Part shown: positions 1 to 13,018 of the stretch, one piece after another
How the letters are laid out: the number at the start of each line of letters is the position of its first letter
Numbering within the stretch: position 1 is the stretch's first letter
Assembly (NCBI RefSeq): GCF_020382885.2
Contig: NC_058504.1
Location: 9,600,519-9,664,518, forward strand
DNA length: 64,000 nt
Direction: 5' to 3'
DNA from: Scatophagus argus
Taxonomy: Eukaryota > Chordata > Actinopteri > Scatophagidae
The notes under the pieces: generated by a model
The model's database searches: none
Seen by the model: only the letters and a program-made list of their open reading frames with translations
Told to the model about the DNA's origin: nothing
Translations under genes and position numbers: made by a program

Positions 1-90
1 AAAGGTCATCACATAATTTGTGTATGTCTATGAAATGCAGTAATTAGGCTAAGTACTGCTTGCAGAACATGTTATTTAAAAGCATTTTAC

Positions 91-1689
91 CTGAAGTAAT
101 CCAGATCATCCCAGCCATTGAGGCTGAGTCCCAGGGTATATTTCTGAAGACCCAGTGCACTGAGAAGCTCCCGCACCGTCTCAGGTGCACCATGGAGGAC
201 CGACACCTGCCGTGAGATAAAGCAGACAGAATTTTTACAGAGAACCAGGAGCCACATCTTTTAAATATTGTCTTTTAAAGTAGCATCCTACCTCTTTCTC
301 CCAGCTGTAGCCTCCGTCCCCATGCATGGAAGGACCATTTCTATAACCTGGCCTCTGGTGGGGTATGGATGGGCCTTTCTGCTCTGTGGGGAAGAAGTCA
401 ACTTCACTAAGAGACTTGGCAATTTGCAAAGCAGTGAGGGAGTTGTCTCCTGTAGGTCCAGGGGGCTGCTGCTTCGCTATCCAGGGGACAGACACCTGGC
501 AGGGAGCTAAGTGAGTGGGGATGTAGGAGAAAGCTGCCGGTGTGGCTTTGGCTGCCTGTATGGGATTGGTCCTTTCTGGGAGAAACTGATGTTGATCCCT
601 TCTGGCTTTTTCCCTGATGATTGCCGAGTGATTCATATACAAGTTCCTCAGGTTCTTCTCGGGCAGTATGGACTCTTGAACTATATTTTTACCATGATAT
701 TTGTCTCTGTGTTGGGAAGTCTGTTCCTGGTACTGTGACATGGAGTCATTTGAGGGTGGAGGTATGGGAGATGGGTTTTTGGCAGGGAAAAGCTGATAGG
801 AGGAGTTGGTTTGTGATGTTTGAAGGTCATTAGTTGGATTGCAATGGGGCAGGATGACTGGAATTTCAATCTCTGTAAAGTCTGATCTGCGACAGGGTCT
901 CCTGTCAAAGCCCTGACGTCCTGAGATTTTTGGGAGCTGCAAGGCCTCGTTTCCAGACCAGATCACCTGAGGGTCCTTTCGTGGAGGGAGAGCCTCCTCC
1001 ACCCTTCGCGTCACTGACACACCTTCGAAGATGAAGTAGGCAGGATTGGTGTAGCTGCTCGGAGTTAGTTTCGGAGGAACTGCAGAGGACCTGCAACGAA
1101 CATACAAGTCTTGAATTTTGCCAGCCGAGCGACGACGACATGTTCCTGAGTGTGTCTTCAATTCTCAATTATGTACTTCACAAGAGTTCATGATGATCAG
1201 ATCACAAGCTACTGGTGAAAAGATGTTGCCTGATGGATTTGCATTGCAGCGTGTCTAAATCTGAACTGGCACACTGGCAAAAATTCCAGTTACTATGAAA
1301 CATGTAAGCTTTAAATTGTTGCTTTACACTCTTATTGTTTAACCTTTACATCAGAAAAACAGTCATGGTATGAAAATGTGTTTTATTACAGTAAAATTTA
1401 GATAATATCTCTACTGTATGACAATTCACCCGTTCATGGACAATAGGATTGGGGAACAAAATTATGAGAGTTTATCTCAAAATTAAATGCAGTGTGATAG
1501 TAATTGTTGAAAAACAGAGCAGGTAAAATGTAAACCTGACCTAAAGAGGAAGTAGAGAACTTCTACTGAAGTGATGAAGGCTTTCTACTGCTTTAAAAAC
1601 ATGTGGACGTCCTCACCTGTTCATGGCAACCCGTGTAGATGCGGGAGACGCGTGTCCTCTACCAGAATCTTTCTCAAAATGGAACAACT
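91..1689 (-). other. inppl1: inppl1 proline-rich tail, NPAY motif and start of SAM domain
   Basis: Exons 1617-1689, 292-1090 and 91-206. The 799-nt exon encodes a low-complexity tail with the PTB-binding motif [12 protein letters not shown] and the conserved [13 protein letters not shown] box, both diagnostic of SHIP2. The last visible exon encodes the SAM helices, with [13 protein letters not shown], and ends in phase 2 at a GT donor; the terminal exon is outside the window. The acceptor of the 73-nt exon is placed at 1690, because the alternative at 1713 breaks the reading frame. Confidence 0.88.
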
Positions 1690-4600
1690 CTGAAAAAGCC
1701 AAATCACAGGAGCTGAAAAAAACGCATTTCTTAATGAGCAAAGCTACTTCAAAGCGTGTGATGTGTGTGTAAGCCAAAGGATGTGTCAGTTTGAAATCGC
1801 ACAGCATTGGTGGTGTTTGTGTGTGTCCTTGTAGTGTCTGACCTGGTGTGGTAATACTCATCTGTCCTGATTTAGTGTCTCAGGATGCATCTGGAGGAAG
1901 CAGTCGAGAGATGCCAGCAAGTGTAAAGCCAAGCCAGGGATCATTGAGGAACCAAATAGAGGAAGCAATGTGAGGCTCACAGGAGAGTCAAAGAATGCAG
2001 GGCCAGTGGAGATAGAAGTTTAGCGGGAAGTGATAGTGCAAGCGAGGCAGAGGGGTAGGAAAGGACCGGTTCCGACTGACGCACCGTAGCTTTTGTCTTT
2101 CGTTCCTCGTCTGTCCTTTGGCACATGGATCCTGACCCGTCCTCTTATTGAGCCCATCTCCTCGCCTCGGTGACTCAAAAATGTCTCAAACTGTTCAGAA
2201 GCACCAGTGAGTGAGCGCAGAGCCACGCAACACTCACCTATAAAAAAAGATTTTTAGAGATTATTCCTTAGATCAACGAGACATTGCGGCGTGAACAAAG
2301 TAATGAGTGCAACCGATCCATCCAGATAGATTCAGCGTGATTTGACTTGGAGCACTTACATATACAGTAGAAATGTATATTTAAAACACTCAATTCAGTG
2401 CATCAAAATAAAGTCTGTCTAAATGTATTATTGTGAACACTTTCTCCCTTTTGCATGGAGATGAAAAACTGCAAGCGTAACTTGGTAGAAAATAGATGAA
2501 ACTGTTCAGATATAATCATGTAATTTAAGACCTGATGCTGCTCAGCTTTCAAATGCAAATCTTTGAAGCTTGTGCTGTGAGTGAAATCTGTGAAATTATT
2601 TCAAAACATAATAAAACCATCTTGATTTGTGGAAAGAATTTGTGAAAAAAAAAAAAAAGAAATTAAATGAAAAATTAAAAAAAAAAAAGTTTCATTAGCA
2701 AACGTAAGGGAACGTTAGAAATGGAGCAATTAGTCAGACAAACTCAATTTGCACTGTGACCAACCGTATGACTCAAAGCCATCGCATGACTTGACAGACA
2801 ACAGTAGGTGCTGATCCTGCAGATACTCCTTGTCGGACATGATTGGAAGAAGCTAAGACAGGCGCAAAGAAATCACAATTAACAATGTGACTCCAGAGAC
2901 AAACAATAATTTCAAACATTTCCAAACAGACATGACCTCTAACCTTCGGCAGTTGTTTGAAAGACCATCCTAGTTTGAGAAACCGGGGGACGTCGCAGCT
3001 CTGCGAGTCATTCTCACTTGAGCGTCGTGTCTCTGCAAAGAAAAACATGAATGCATTTTTGCTGCTGTGCTGTATAAAGCCTTATATAAAACGTCTTTTT
3101 GACGTGACGCCATACCTTCAAGGCAAGATGAATGAAATTCAATGAAGAACTTTGCCTTGCTTGCTGTCTTCACAATGGACTCGATGCCTTCAAGCTCTAT
3201 CCAGGCCCTCTCCATGCTTGAATTTACATCTGTGCCAGACAAATGCATAACAAAACTGTTAAGTGTGACTTCATAAACAGATTCAGTCGTATCCCATCAG
3301 TTTGTGTCCACAACAATGACAACACCTGTTTTGGAGCTGAACTGCAACGTCACTCCCACTTCGAATGTGGCAAAAACAGGTGAGTGATCACTTGTGAAGA
3401 TGTCATCTGTGCAACCTGGTAAGAGACAAATCCACATTACTTATTATCATAATTGCAATAACAACATTAAATATCTTATATGTACTGTAGCCAACAGATG
3501 GCAGATCAGCTGTCAGCATTTTACAAACTGTGACAAAAGAGAAGACAAGAAGCAGCTTTGCTGTTTCACAGATGGTTTGCTGACAATAGTCAGAAACAGA
3601 AGCTCAGGCTGAATGGGAGGAAATGTTTTTTTTTTTATGAACCACAGAGCAGGATGCAGGGGTTGACCGTTATTCGTTTTGAAGATTGCCCTCATTTTAC
3701 AGTGGTATGAGTAGAAAAAATGACCACAAATATCTAATCTGAGAAGGCTGCATCAAAACTTTTCTCAAGACTTAAACACTGTTGTTTCTTTGCTGTTTTT
3801 CTACATTTTGTTTACGCCCTTTCTGTTCGAAGCTTTTCTACTTAAAGCTTTTTTGTTTTTGATCTCACCATATGCAGTGCAGACGTTGTGCGTCTCTGGG
3901 TAGGACTTCCACAGGATCCTGTCACACCACGATGGGACGTTGACTCGCACCTACAGAAACAGATTTAGGGATAACTCAGCAATATATTTTACATTATAAA
4001 ACAGTCAGATGTATAAACTGTATGCAGTGAAGTGAATGCCTTCATGCTCGTCATGCTAGATATTCTGTTTTTTTTAGACTGGGTTAATTCTTAACCTCCT
4101 ATTTTTAGTGGCCACGGCAGCTGCTGTCCAAGCCAACTATCCTTACAGACCCCTTAAATGGGATTTAGTTACACTTAAAAATATCTTAAGAAGAGCGTTA
4201 ACTGCATACTTTGAATGCCTCTAGCGTCTTTTATTTATCGTTGTGCATTGCTGGCACAATGCGTATCATATACTTAGCATCACAGTGTAAATACAACAAA
4301 CCTACAGGATGAAAGTATGACAGCGTGATGGAGACATGATAATAAGACGTTAAGAGGTTTTATGTGAAGGATATTAGTGCAGCAATTAATGCATCAGTGT
4401 GTGGTTCCAAAGAGAAACATTTAGTCATAAGAACAAATGTGAGCAACATTTGGAATTTCACGGCAATCCATCCAGCAGAGTGAGATGTTAAGATATTTCA
4501 CAGAATAAGTGAAATATCTGACCCATTAGTGGCACTAGAGGAAAAGTCTAGCCAACATCAAAGTAAGTCGCAGGCCTAAAATCCATCCTAAAATATTTTT

Positions 4601-7600
4601 GGCAGATACTCAAAGGTGCAAATATTGTTTTTATTGCGGACATGCATCCGCTGTCCTGCACCCGAAAGACATATTTATGTACACATCATCCTGTTTTTCT
4701 GCCGTGCTTTTGTGCAACAAGAAATGACTCACTCCCGAAGTCTTGTACTTTTGCCACAGGTAGCAGTCCCTAGAGCCACGTTCATACCGATAGGTGGGTG
4801 GGAAGGTAATCTTCTCTTCCTCTTAACCATGACGAATAGGGAAAGAGCACAGAGTGAGGCGAGCACACGTAAATTCAAATCACAATTAAATGGTTCTGTA
4901 ATTATTATTTTTTTTTTTTTTTTTTGTAGTTGCAAAGTGGCATTTAAGTGCTTATACAGTAACTGCCGGTTATTTATTGCTTTCAGTATAGAACAAAGGC
5001 ATCAAACATCAAACTGAAACTCACTGAAATTGAGAAAGGCCTTCCTCTTGTGTCTCTCTCGCGTCAGCTGGTCTGCACACATGAGTTCCTCAAACTCTCT
5101 CTTAGATACATGTTTCAGGATGTCCTGGAGTCAGTGAGGACCACAAAGGAGCAATCACATCAATGTCTGGGATTTCTCAGCTGAATATTATGTAATTGTC
5201 CTCAGTGGTGCTAAATCAAAACGTTATGTCAACAACGGTTTGTCCGACCTGTACGTCCAAATCGAGTCTGTAGTTGAGGTCTCCACACCAGAAGAGGTGG
5301 GTGAAGCGCAGGCTGATGTCGAAGGCTCCGAGCTGTTTTTCGCCCAGAGAGAGCAGTCTGAGGATGTCCAGAAAGTTCTGGTTCCTCCTGAACATGAGAT
5401 ACATTTCAAGAGGCAATAAAAAAAATATTTGTAATATTATATAGAAATGAAACAGGAACACATTGACTTGTTCTTACACATATGCATATGTATACACTCA
5501 CAAACACAACGTACCTCAGGACTTTCTCGCTTCCAGAGGTCAGGTGGCAGTTGACAAACCCAAAAGATGTTCCGTTGAAGAGGAAGGACACTCCGACAGC
5601 CCCCTTGTGTCCTGAAACAGCAGCAAAACTCAAACTCAGACCTCCAGGTTATTAAAAACACACTCAGGCACTTAATCAGGCACTCATATTTCTGGCTGTC
5701 AGCCATGATATCATGAGGTCATGCTGGTCTGGCCTACCCAGCGTGTTCCCCAGGCCAGTCCTCACGCTGGCTGTGTTCACATGGCTGATGCGACTCTGGT
5801 GCTCTGGCTTCACAAACACAGCCAGCCTCATGTTCCAGAGGGACTGTACTGCCACCTACAGGACAATGCATCAAGTTACAGTACATGACAGCTTTCAACC
5901 GATCCCATAATTCTTTTCTATAAGCTGATATGTTGCTGAACCTTTAAATTTCAACTGAAAAATATGTTTTCCCTAACAACATTTCACAACATGGTAACAT
6001 TTGCAACACCCTTTTGAATGCTGAAGAAAGAGATTAATAATTATGTTAAAGACTTATTGTTATTAAGGCTAAAACATCTGCGTGACCCCACAGTAACGGA
6101 GCAGACTGGAGTGTATGCCTGACCTTCTTATTTCTGTCAGGTCAGTCTTATGCTGTGTGTGTGTAAAGTCAAAGAACAGTATTGGATCATATAAGTTATT
6201 TTTGTTGCAAAACTGCAGCAAATTTGTTCAGACAGCTGGGTGAATGTTTTGAAAACAGTGAAAATGCATGGTTATATTTTTAAAAAACCGTAAGCGTTGG
6301 ATGGCTGCATTAATTGTTTTAACGGCTTGTGTTACTGACTATGGCCTCACTCTGGGATGTTATGTAATCATTTTGTGCATTTGTTTATACATTTATACAT
6401 ATATTCATTATTCACAAACCAAAGTAAATAAATAATAATCACGTACTCAGTGTTAAATAAATACATGCATCTGTGCAAACCAAGTGCCATTTGTATCAAG
6501 TGGTGAATATGTGATTTTAAAATTAAATGTGCAATTTTATCCCATAAGTAAATCATTGCTCTATTAAAAGAGTTCTCCACCAGTTTATTATTGCACTATT
6601 GCAACATTCCTTAAAAAAAATAAATAAATAAATAAATAAAACGTCAACAACCTGTGACATCCACTGAGCCACAAGAAGCTTTTAACAACCATGTAAACTT
6701 GTGACTCTTCCTGCAGTAGCTTCGTGGGTAAGTCATCCTATTTAGACATAAGAATCATAAGATCAAAAAAAGTCGAAAAAGGCAGAATTACTTGTTTGAA
6801 GTCAATGTGAGTATAGCTGCGAAGGGTTGCTTTGATGTGTTCTGTCCATTCCTTCTCCCCCTGAGGGTTTTCCTGAGTCCCCAGGGCATAGATGTCATGA
6901 GGGAGCAAGGCGGTCGACTCATCAGGGGTGCGTCCCAAACCGCAGCAGGTCACCCATGTCTGCAGACTGCGAGGAGGAGGGGAACCACCTGAGTACCCAA
7001 AACAGCACAACAAATCATTAAAAAACATCCCCCCCTCTAATCCAGTTCATTAGTGAGTCTTCCGTTGCCCGACAATAAAAGAGGCTGTCATCATATTTGT
7101 GTTTACCCATATTCCAGGTGCCAACAAACACAGAGATCATGTCAGGTTCACTCAGTTGAGAGTGCCTGGTTTTCATCAGCTGCAGGAGTTGGCAGAAGGC
7201 ATCACGTTTCTGAAAGACGCAAGAGTCACTCAGTGAATTATGGGAAAGTGAATCCCAGGTAACAATAATAAAACCTATAATCTTGTCTTCTTACCCGTGC
7301 ACTCTCAAACATCATCTCCCGTGGCGTGCTGTGGTGGCTGTCAACAACCATGCGTACCTTGGCCGGGCTACTCTGGAACTTGACAATCTGAAGGACTGAG
7401 CCACAAAAAAAACATGCCAGCACACAGTTATACAACATATTTGAAAGCAGTTTAGAAATGTTAGAGATCCTAAAAAGTTTACATTTTCCTCACTTCTGTC
7501 ATGTGAGACCCTCTCTATACCAAATGAACCAGACTTCCTGTCAAAGAGCAGCACCCCGGTGTCTACGTCCACAGAAACGGTCTGTCTACCGTACCTCACC

Positions 7601-10600
7601 ATCTTTATCTGGAGACACAAAGAACAACAGTTGTTTTCATGGACAAAGATCAGTTTTATGATTTGTCTTATTTTGTGTCACTTTTTGAAAAAGAAAACTG
7701 AGTTACAGGCCTTTTACACAATTGTGTTTGTGCCCTTTTCAGCCTGATTTACCTGAAAGGAGTGGACAGGCAGCGGTCTGGCGTGACTCTTGGCAGGTGT
7801 TACGATGGTGGGTGCCGGTTCAGGAGGGGGTGGGTTGGGCTGCGCTGCCAGATTGTGATTGGTCACAGCATCTTGTAATGCTTTTAATACCTTTAAGAGC
7901 AGAGAATTTGTGTTGCTGCAATCCTACCAGTGTTGTCCATCACAAACAAGTTTGTTTTGTTTTTCATCACTTAATAACTGAGCAACATTACAAGACTGTG
8001 AGAACTGTGGATGAATAGTTGTAGAAGCAGTACTGCTGACAAGAAATAAGCTGGTTCAAGAATTAATGCTCTCCTGAGCTACTGACTTTAATCTTTAACA
8101 CATCATTGGTTTGTTTGTTGACCGTGTGCTGGCTATATGACCTGTAAGCAATAGTATTGCCAGAAATCATTGGATTGCCTCCCGTCACTCTTTCCATTAT
8201 CAAGTGAGCTAATATTCCAATGTTCAGTGGCAGTTTTCTCCTACATAAACTTACCTTTTTCTCCAATGAAGAAAGGAGGCTGACCAAAGCTGAAATCTTA
8301 CACAACAAGCTGTCTATCTCCATCTCTGGATCCTTTGATGCATTAACACAAGAGAAAAGATGGATTGAGATGCAGTATATGGATGTACAGTATAAAAGCG
8401 CACGCTGTTGACCAATAACAGTTAGTTGCTCTTCTTTGGGGAGCATATTGCAGGGTTTGCATCGTACCTGTGCCTTGGTATGTGTTAAAGTGCAGCTAGG
8501 ATGGTCGAAGACTTTGGCCAGGGTTTCCAGACTTGAGAGAGTCAGGTCAATCTCACTGTAAATCAAATCAGTCACAACTATGCTGCATTACCAGTGTACT
8601 GCATCGTGACAGTCGGTCATCCCAGCATTCACTTTTGGTTCATCGTAACAATAAGAGAGGGAGAAGAAAAACAACACTGACCTGTGTAGACCTTGGCAGG
8701 CAGTACCCAGGGTACGCTTGAGGTGGCATAGAGTTGTTGCCCCTTTATGCACATTCTCAATGTCGAGAGGCAGCTCGCTGAAGAGGTAGTCACTGAGCAG
8801 ACCAATCATCTCACCCGCAGTGCTGTTACCATGATAAAGCAAAAACTCTCTTTGAAACAGAGTGGGCTGTGCAGCCCACAGGAGATACTATATCAGATAC
8901 TAAACAATGTATTTATTAATAGGCCCAGAAAAAAAGTCAGAAGAGCAAGCAGCGTTTCACATGTTGCTTTCTCTGTGCTTGACTGCCAACAGGTGCATAT
9001 TTAAATGAGAAAATGCTAATCAGTAGAGAAAATAACAGACAGAAAATCTTAATGTGACACCACAAACAGTCACATCTATAAATCTGCCTCATACCGCCAC
9101 ACAGAAAACAAAGAAGGAAGCAGAAAAGCCGTACATGCAGCAAAAATAGGCACTGGGCAAGGGACATCTTTGATAACCGTTTTGCATTTTAGCTAGATAA
9201 TTGTACCTGGATGCGTTCAGTTCCTGTAACTTGTCCAGAAACAGGGCATGAGGGGCTGGTTTTGCAGGTGCTCCTGTGAAAGGCACTGTGTTGGTAGAGG
9301 CTGGAACTGGAGGTGGCTTCTCATCGTCTGTGCATACGTGAAATATAAAATCAGACATTAGTAATTTGCAATGACAGTCCCAAAAGAAGGACCTTTGTAA
9401 CATATAGGCGCATGTTATGTCATTATGCATGTACAAATGCACAGGATGATGTATCTGAAGTATTTAACTGTTTGTTAATTGGTTGTGGCAGCAGCTAGAG
9501 AGCCCACCTGAGCTCTCATCCCCAGTGTCTGTATCACGGGGAACAGGGTAGAGAAGAGGAGTGACCAGGCCCTTGTGGGGATGCTGGTACCCCAACACCA
9601 GATCCTCCAGCGTGCGGAAGCAGTTGACCTGCACCCCTTGTGTGGTCTGTAACACAGACAGACACACACACACACACACACAGAGAGGGCCCTGAGCATA
9701 TGTACTGTACAAATCACACAAATGCGTATGTGGGCTAAGAGTCTGTGATTGCTATAAACACGACCTGGAAAGACCACAGAAACTGTAAACAAATGTAATG
9801 TGGAAGATAAGAGACATAACACACTGATGTTGCATACAGAAACACACTAGCAGTTCAAATCAATTAGGCTCTTTCTTTTTTTCTGATGAATTTGCTTTGA
9901 GAAATCCAAAGCTAACAAATATGAATGACAAACACACATTATGAAGGTATGTGTCTGTTCAAACAAGATGTCGTGGTGTACAGGCCTCATTTAATTGCAA
10001 CTTCACTTCCTTGTTCAACCTCAAACCTCTTTCTTTTATTATTTCAAGCAGAGATATTAAACTTTTCACTTATGGCCTTACCCTGGGAAGACATCTTAGT
10101 CTATGATTTAATGTCTAATTCGTGTATTATAGGCATGAAATTGAACACAAAGTGAAAAAACTGACTCTGACTTGTATACTTTGTGGTTGTTGGTGAATGT
10201 TTCCACATCTTGCTTGGTAGAATAAAGCAGAAGTATTTATTTTCATGTCAGAAAAAGATACATACAAATGATTTGCTGTGGGGAAAAAAAAACAGGGGTC
10301 CCAGGAGAGATTTATTAGAAAGGAGAGATGAAATCTTTGACAGCTACGCCTAAATGCTCTGCCCCATTCACACATTTAAGCCACAAGCACAAGAACGCCT
10401 ACTCTCATACTTTCCACATAAACCTGCACAGCTACTTATGTAGCACTCAAAGCAGTACAGGCAAAAAGATAAAAAAAAAAACAAACTAAAACCAAGATTA
10501 AAAAAAGACATATGCCTGGGAACAGGTAATATGCATAGATATTCACAATGCTACCACAAAACCAACATGGCACAAAACACATTAGCGATCACGCGAGCTC

Positions 10601-12813
10601 TTTCCTGTGCCCTCTTTTTGGAATGCTTGTTTTGCATTGAACGAAACCATTTTCTTTTTTTTTAACCACAAGGATCTCTTGAAAAGCAATTAAAAAGAAA
10701 TGACAAGGAATAAGAGACAGTCAGGGACCAAATAGGACCCAAAATATATCCATGGCCATCTTGGAAAAACACAAAAGCAAGCGGGCTACTTGTGAGTTAG
10801 TGGAGCAAATCCAGCAAGGGAAAATGCATACTGGAGGTTTACACTGATGGCAGTGGAAAAACAACTGAAATAGCAACAGAGTTTAAGGTCTTCATTTGAA
10901 AGCAGAGGATTTTCCAAGTCAAAGGTTTGGAAATAACTGCCAGACAATCGTTATTACGCTGGTTATTGGACTTTAATATGCAGACACAGTTTACAAAGAC
11001 GCAGTTGATTTGCGGTTTAGGCCCTGAAAATGTTTATTTTTCTCACTGTCACGATGTCCGCCGCTCATGTTGTGTGTGTGCTAGTGCGGTTGTAAACTTT
11101 GCCTGATAACTAGGTCATTTGCTGACTAAATAACCCCCAGCTTAGAGTATCAAAAGCAGACATATACCATTACTGAGTTAAACTCTGCCACACTCAGCAG
11201 ACTCATTCTGTCTAATACAAACAACCCCGCACATACACATAGCAAATCAGCAGGCCCATTGGTCAGGGACCTAGTGTGTGGGTTGAGTAGGAATCTCTGA
11301 GACATAAAAACAATTTCTCCACTGTACTGCTGAGCTTACGCTTCAAACATGTGGCCACATGGCAGAGATGCCATTCAAACAACAAGACCCCTGCAGTCGT
11401 GACAGAGCCTGCACAGAGAGGAAACACAAACACGTTCCTGTTCTCCTTACAACAGGGAGTAACAAACCATTGTTTGATCCCTGTGCTTCTATCTGTGCGT
11501 ATAGTTTGTGCCAAAGTTTAAGACATCTGTTGTGTTGCTTTTTCTTCTGGTTGCCTGTCAGTTCAGTGTTGTGTGGGGATGAACACTCACCTGAACAGCT
11601 AGAAGGCCGTCTGAATCGGGAAGAATACGATAGGTGTGAACATGACGTTGGAACCTTTGGAAACCAAAATTAACTGTGTTATTATTGGCATTGCAAAGTA
11701 GAACAATACGCTTCTGAGTAAACACTGAAAGGGAAAACATATGTATAAACAAACAATACTTATGTATTGTTTAAATGAGGACCTGATGTTTAGCTGTAGT
11801 TAAAGACACTGTAACTTCTTTAACATGGCGCTACTTGTTTTACAGACCACTAATGACGTGGCTTTAGTTGTAAGACGTGTGAGTGACACTTAGGACACAT
11901 CATCTTCATTAGTCACTTCAGAGGAATCGGTATCCAATTCATGTGAAGCCACTGTGTATTACATGAACAAATGGAAACCAAGATGGCAGAATGACTATAA
12001 ACAAATGTGCGGAGAATTTTTTTTTTTTTTTTTAGGAAACTAAAAGAGAGAATGACAAATTGCGAAAAGAACCAAGAGGGAGCACTGCGAGAGGCTCGGC
12101 TCAGCTTTCAGGAATGTATCTGGCTCGGACTGATGAGCAGTCGGCGTAGTGCGGTCGCTGGAGCTCCCGCCCTCTTTCAGGGGCCCCAGGGAAGAAAGAG
12201 GGGTAAGAAGGGAAACTGGGAGTCCTGGGCCAGGGTTTGACTGGCTGAGGTGGTTCAAACAGGACAGTCTGACTGGAGAGGGTGTATATGTGAGGTCGAC
12301 CCAGCCCGTATGCAGTCATTCCTTGCTGCCTGCTGGCAGATGATGGTGAAAGTGATGGATGTGACAGGGGGAGTGAAGCTGCTGAATCACTTTACAGTTG
12401 GGGACATTCTGCTGAAATGTTGAGTTTATGAAGAGTTTCCAATCCTATAGGCCAAAATCTAAAAGTTTCAGGAGATGAGGTAATTAGGTTTGGGTTTTAC
12501 ATAAAGCAGAACTGCTTTCTCTTTTCTCTCACAAAGATATCATGGATGAAGTGGAGCACATAAACTCAGATGCATTAACTATAACTGAATAGCTTCTATA
12601 AAATGATTCCTAGTAAGGGTAGAATCATCGAATCCCTTGTGTTTGTCTTTACTTTTAAGTTAGGATCTACAGCTGTATGTACCCTTACAAATACATTAAC
12701 AGCAACAGCCTGCAGGTACTCATGCAGAACTTACCACAATAAATTAAAGTACCTCAGATAGGAAATAATGTTTGATTGTGATGGTTAAGATAAGCAGGCT
12801 GTACACTAAGTAG

Positions 12814-12871
<58 letters not shown>

Positions 12872-13018
12872 ATGTACTCACAGCAGGCACAAAGCATAGG
12901 CTCCTGGCACAGACTCACTGTCTCTCACTAGATAGCTGCCATCCCTCCCTGCCCGTGCCAGCAAGTCCTCCGCTTGCACACGGCTGATGTCACGATGATA
13001 CCATGCTGCCGTAGCCAT
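91..13018 (-). CDS. inppl1: SHIP2-type inositol polyphosphate 5-phosphatase, partial at C-terminus
   Basis: The product removes the 5-phosphate of PI(3,4,5)P3 to give PI(3,4)P2, restraining insulin and growth-factor signalling at the plasma membrane. Exons in transcript order: 12882-13018, 11591-11654, 9508-9646, 9207-9327, 8682-8822, 8468-8555, 8255-8332, 7753-7890, 7494-7608, 7295-7395, 7107-7209, 6792-6988, 5738-5855, 5515-5611, 5249-5387, 5025-5124, 4733-4821, 3869-3950, 3326-3415, 3116-3229, 2944-3032, 2765-2852, 2085-2237, 1617-1689, 292-1090, 91-206. All have AG/GT borders and join in phase for 1189 codons; human SHIP2 is 1258 aa, so about 60-70 residues may be shorter or beyond the left edge. 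The domain order SH2, 5-phosphatase, C2, NPAY, SAM identifies SHIP2; SHIP1 lacks the SAM domain. The ATG at 13018 sits just before the SH2 domain, though an in-frame ATG lies upstream at 13114. Whether this is fish copy a or b cannot be told. Confidence 0.95.
2085..3229 (-). other. inppl1: inppl1 C2 domain exons
   Basis: Four exons (3116-3229, 2944-3032, 2765-2852, 2085-2237) encode the C2 domain that packs on the phosphatase domain and tunes its activity in SHIP enzymes. Visible anchors are [31 protein letters not shown], and [13 protein letters not shown] at the end. Conservation with human SHIP2 is high in these stretches and lower in the loops. Confidence 0.88.
3326..7209 (-). other. inppl1: inppl1 inositol 5-phosphatase catalytic domain
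   Basis: Nine exons encode the Mg-dependent DNase I-like fold, about residues 375-712. Visible signatures include VFVGTWNMG (7107-7209), [11 protein letters not shown] (6792-6988), [12 protein letters not shown] and NCHLTSG (5515-5611), [10 protein letters not shown] (5249-5387), [13 protein letters not shown] (4733-4821), [14 protein letters not shown] (3869-3950) and [12 protein letters not shown] (3326-3415). The WCDRIL and SDHSP catalytic motifs are intact, so an active enzyme is expected. Confidence 0.94.
9647..11590 (-). other. inppl1 intron 2
   Basis: Intron between SH2 exons 2 and 3. It holds a short TG tract (9661-9681, CA on the plus strand) just upstream of the acceptor and A-rich stretches near 10475. 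I found no other gene, RNA or recognisable mobile element. Other inppl1 introns above 300 nt (11655-12881, 5856-6791, 3951-4732, 2238-2764, 1091-1616, 3416-3868) likewise show no coding signal. Confidence 0.6.
9661..9681. repeat. (CA)n / (TG)n tract at the inppl1 exon 3 acceptor
   Basis: About ten CA units on the plus strand. In the inppl1 transcript this reads as a UG tract ending about 15 nt before the acceptor of the third SH2 exon, inside the normal polypyrimidine-tract position. Confidence 0.85.
12817..12870. repeat. (TG)27 microsatellite
   Basis: Perfect dinucleotide repeat of 54 nt. On the inppl1 sense strand it is a CA tract starting 11 nt after the 5' splice site of the first coding exon. 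Confidence 0.97.

Larger units (their letters stand above)
9508..13018 (-). other. inppl1: inppl1 SH2 domain exons 1-3
   Basis: Three exons (12882-13018, 11591-11654, 9508-9646) encode a complete SH2 domain at about residues 6-105. The opening WYHRDISR and the phosphotyrosine pocket [10 protein letters not shown], with its invariant Arg, are visible. HVHTYRILP follows, then [11 protein letters not shown] and GLVTPLLYP. The domain recruits the enzyme to phosphotyrosine receptors and adaptors. Introns 1 and 2 are the longest in the gene (1227 and 1944 nt), and both carry dinucleotide repeats next to splice sites. Confidence 0.94.

Noticed and set aside
235-1161. Long single open frame read as a stand-alone 308-aa protein on the minus strand
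   Set aside because: It is the large C-terminal exon of inppl1 (292-1090) with intron at both ends; NPAYF and [11 protein letters not shown] identify it.
1690-1712. Alternative acceptor for the inppl1 exon at 1617
   Set aside because: The better-looking pyrimidine tract at 1713 gives a stop in the phase required by exon 2085-2237; the acceptor at 1690 keeps the frame and aligns with human SHIP2.
7388-7395. Acceptor at 7388 for the inppl1 exon ending at 7295
   Set aside because: That choice causes an in-frame stop; using the CAG eight bases upstream in the transcript restores the frame and the DRILQIVK join.
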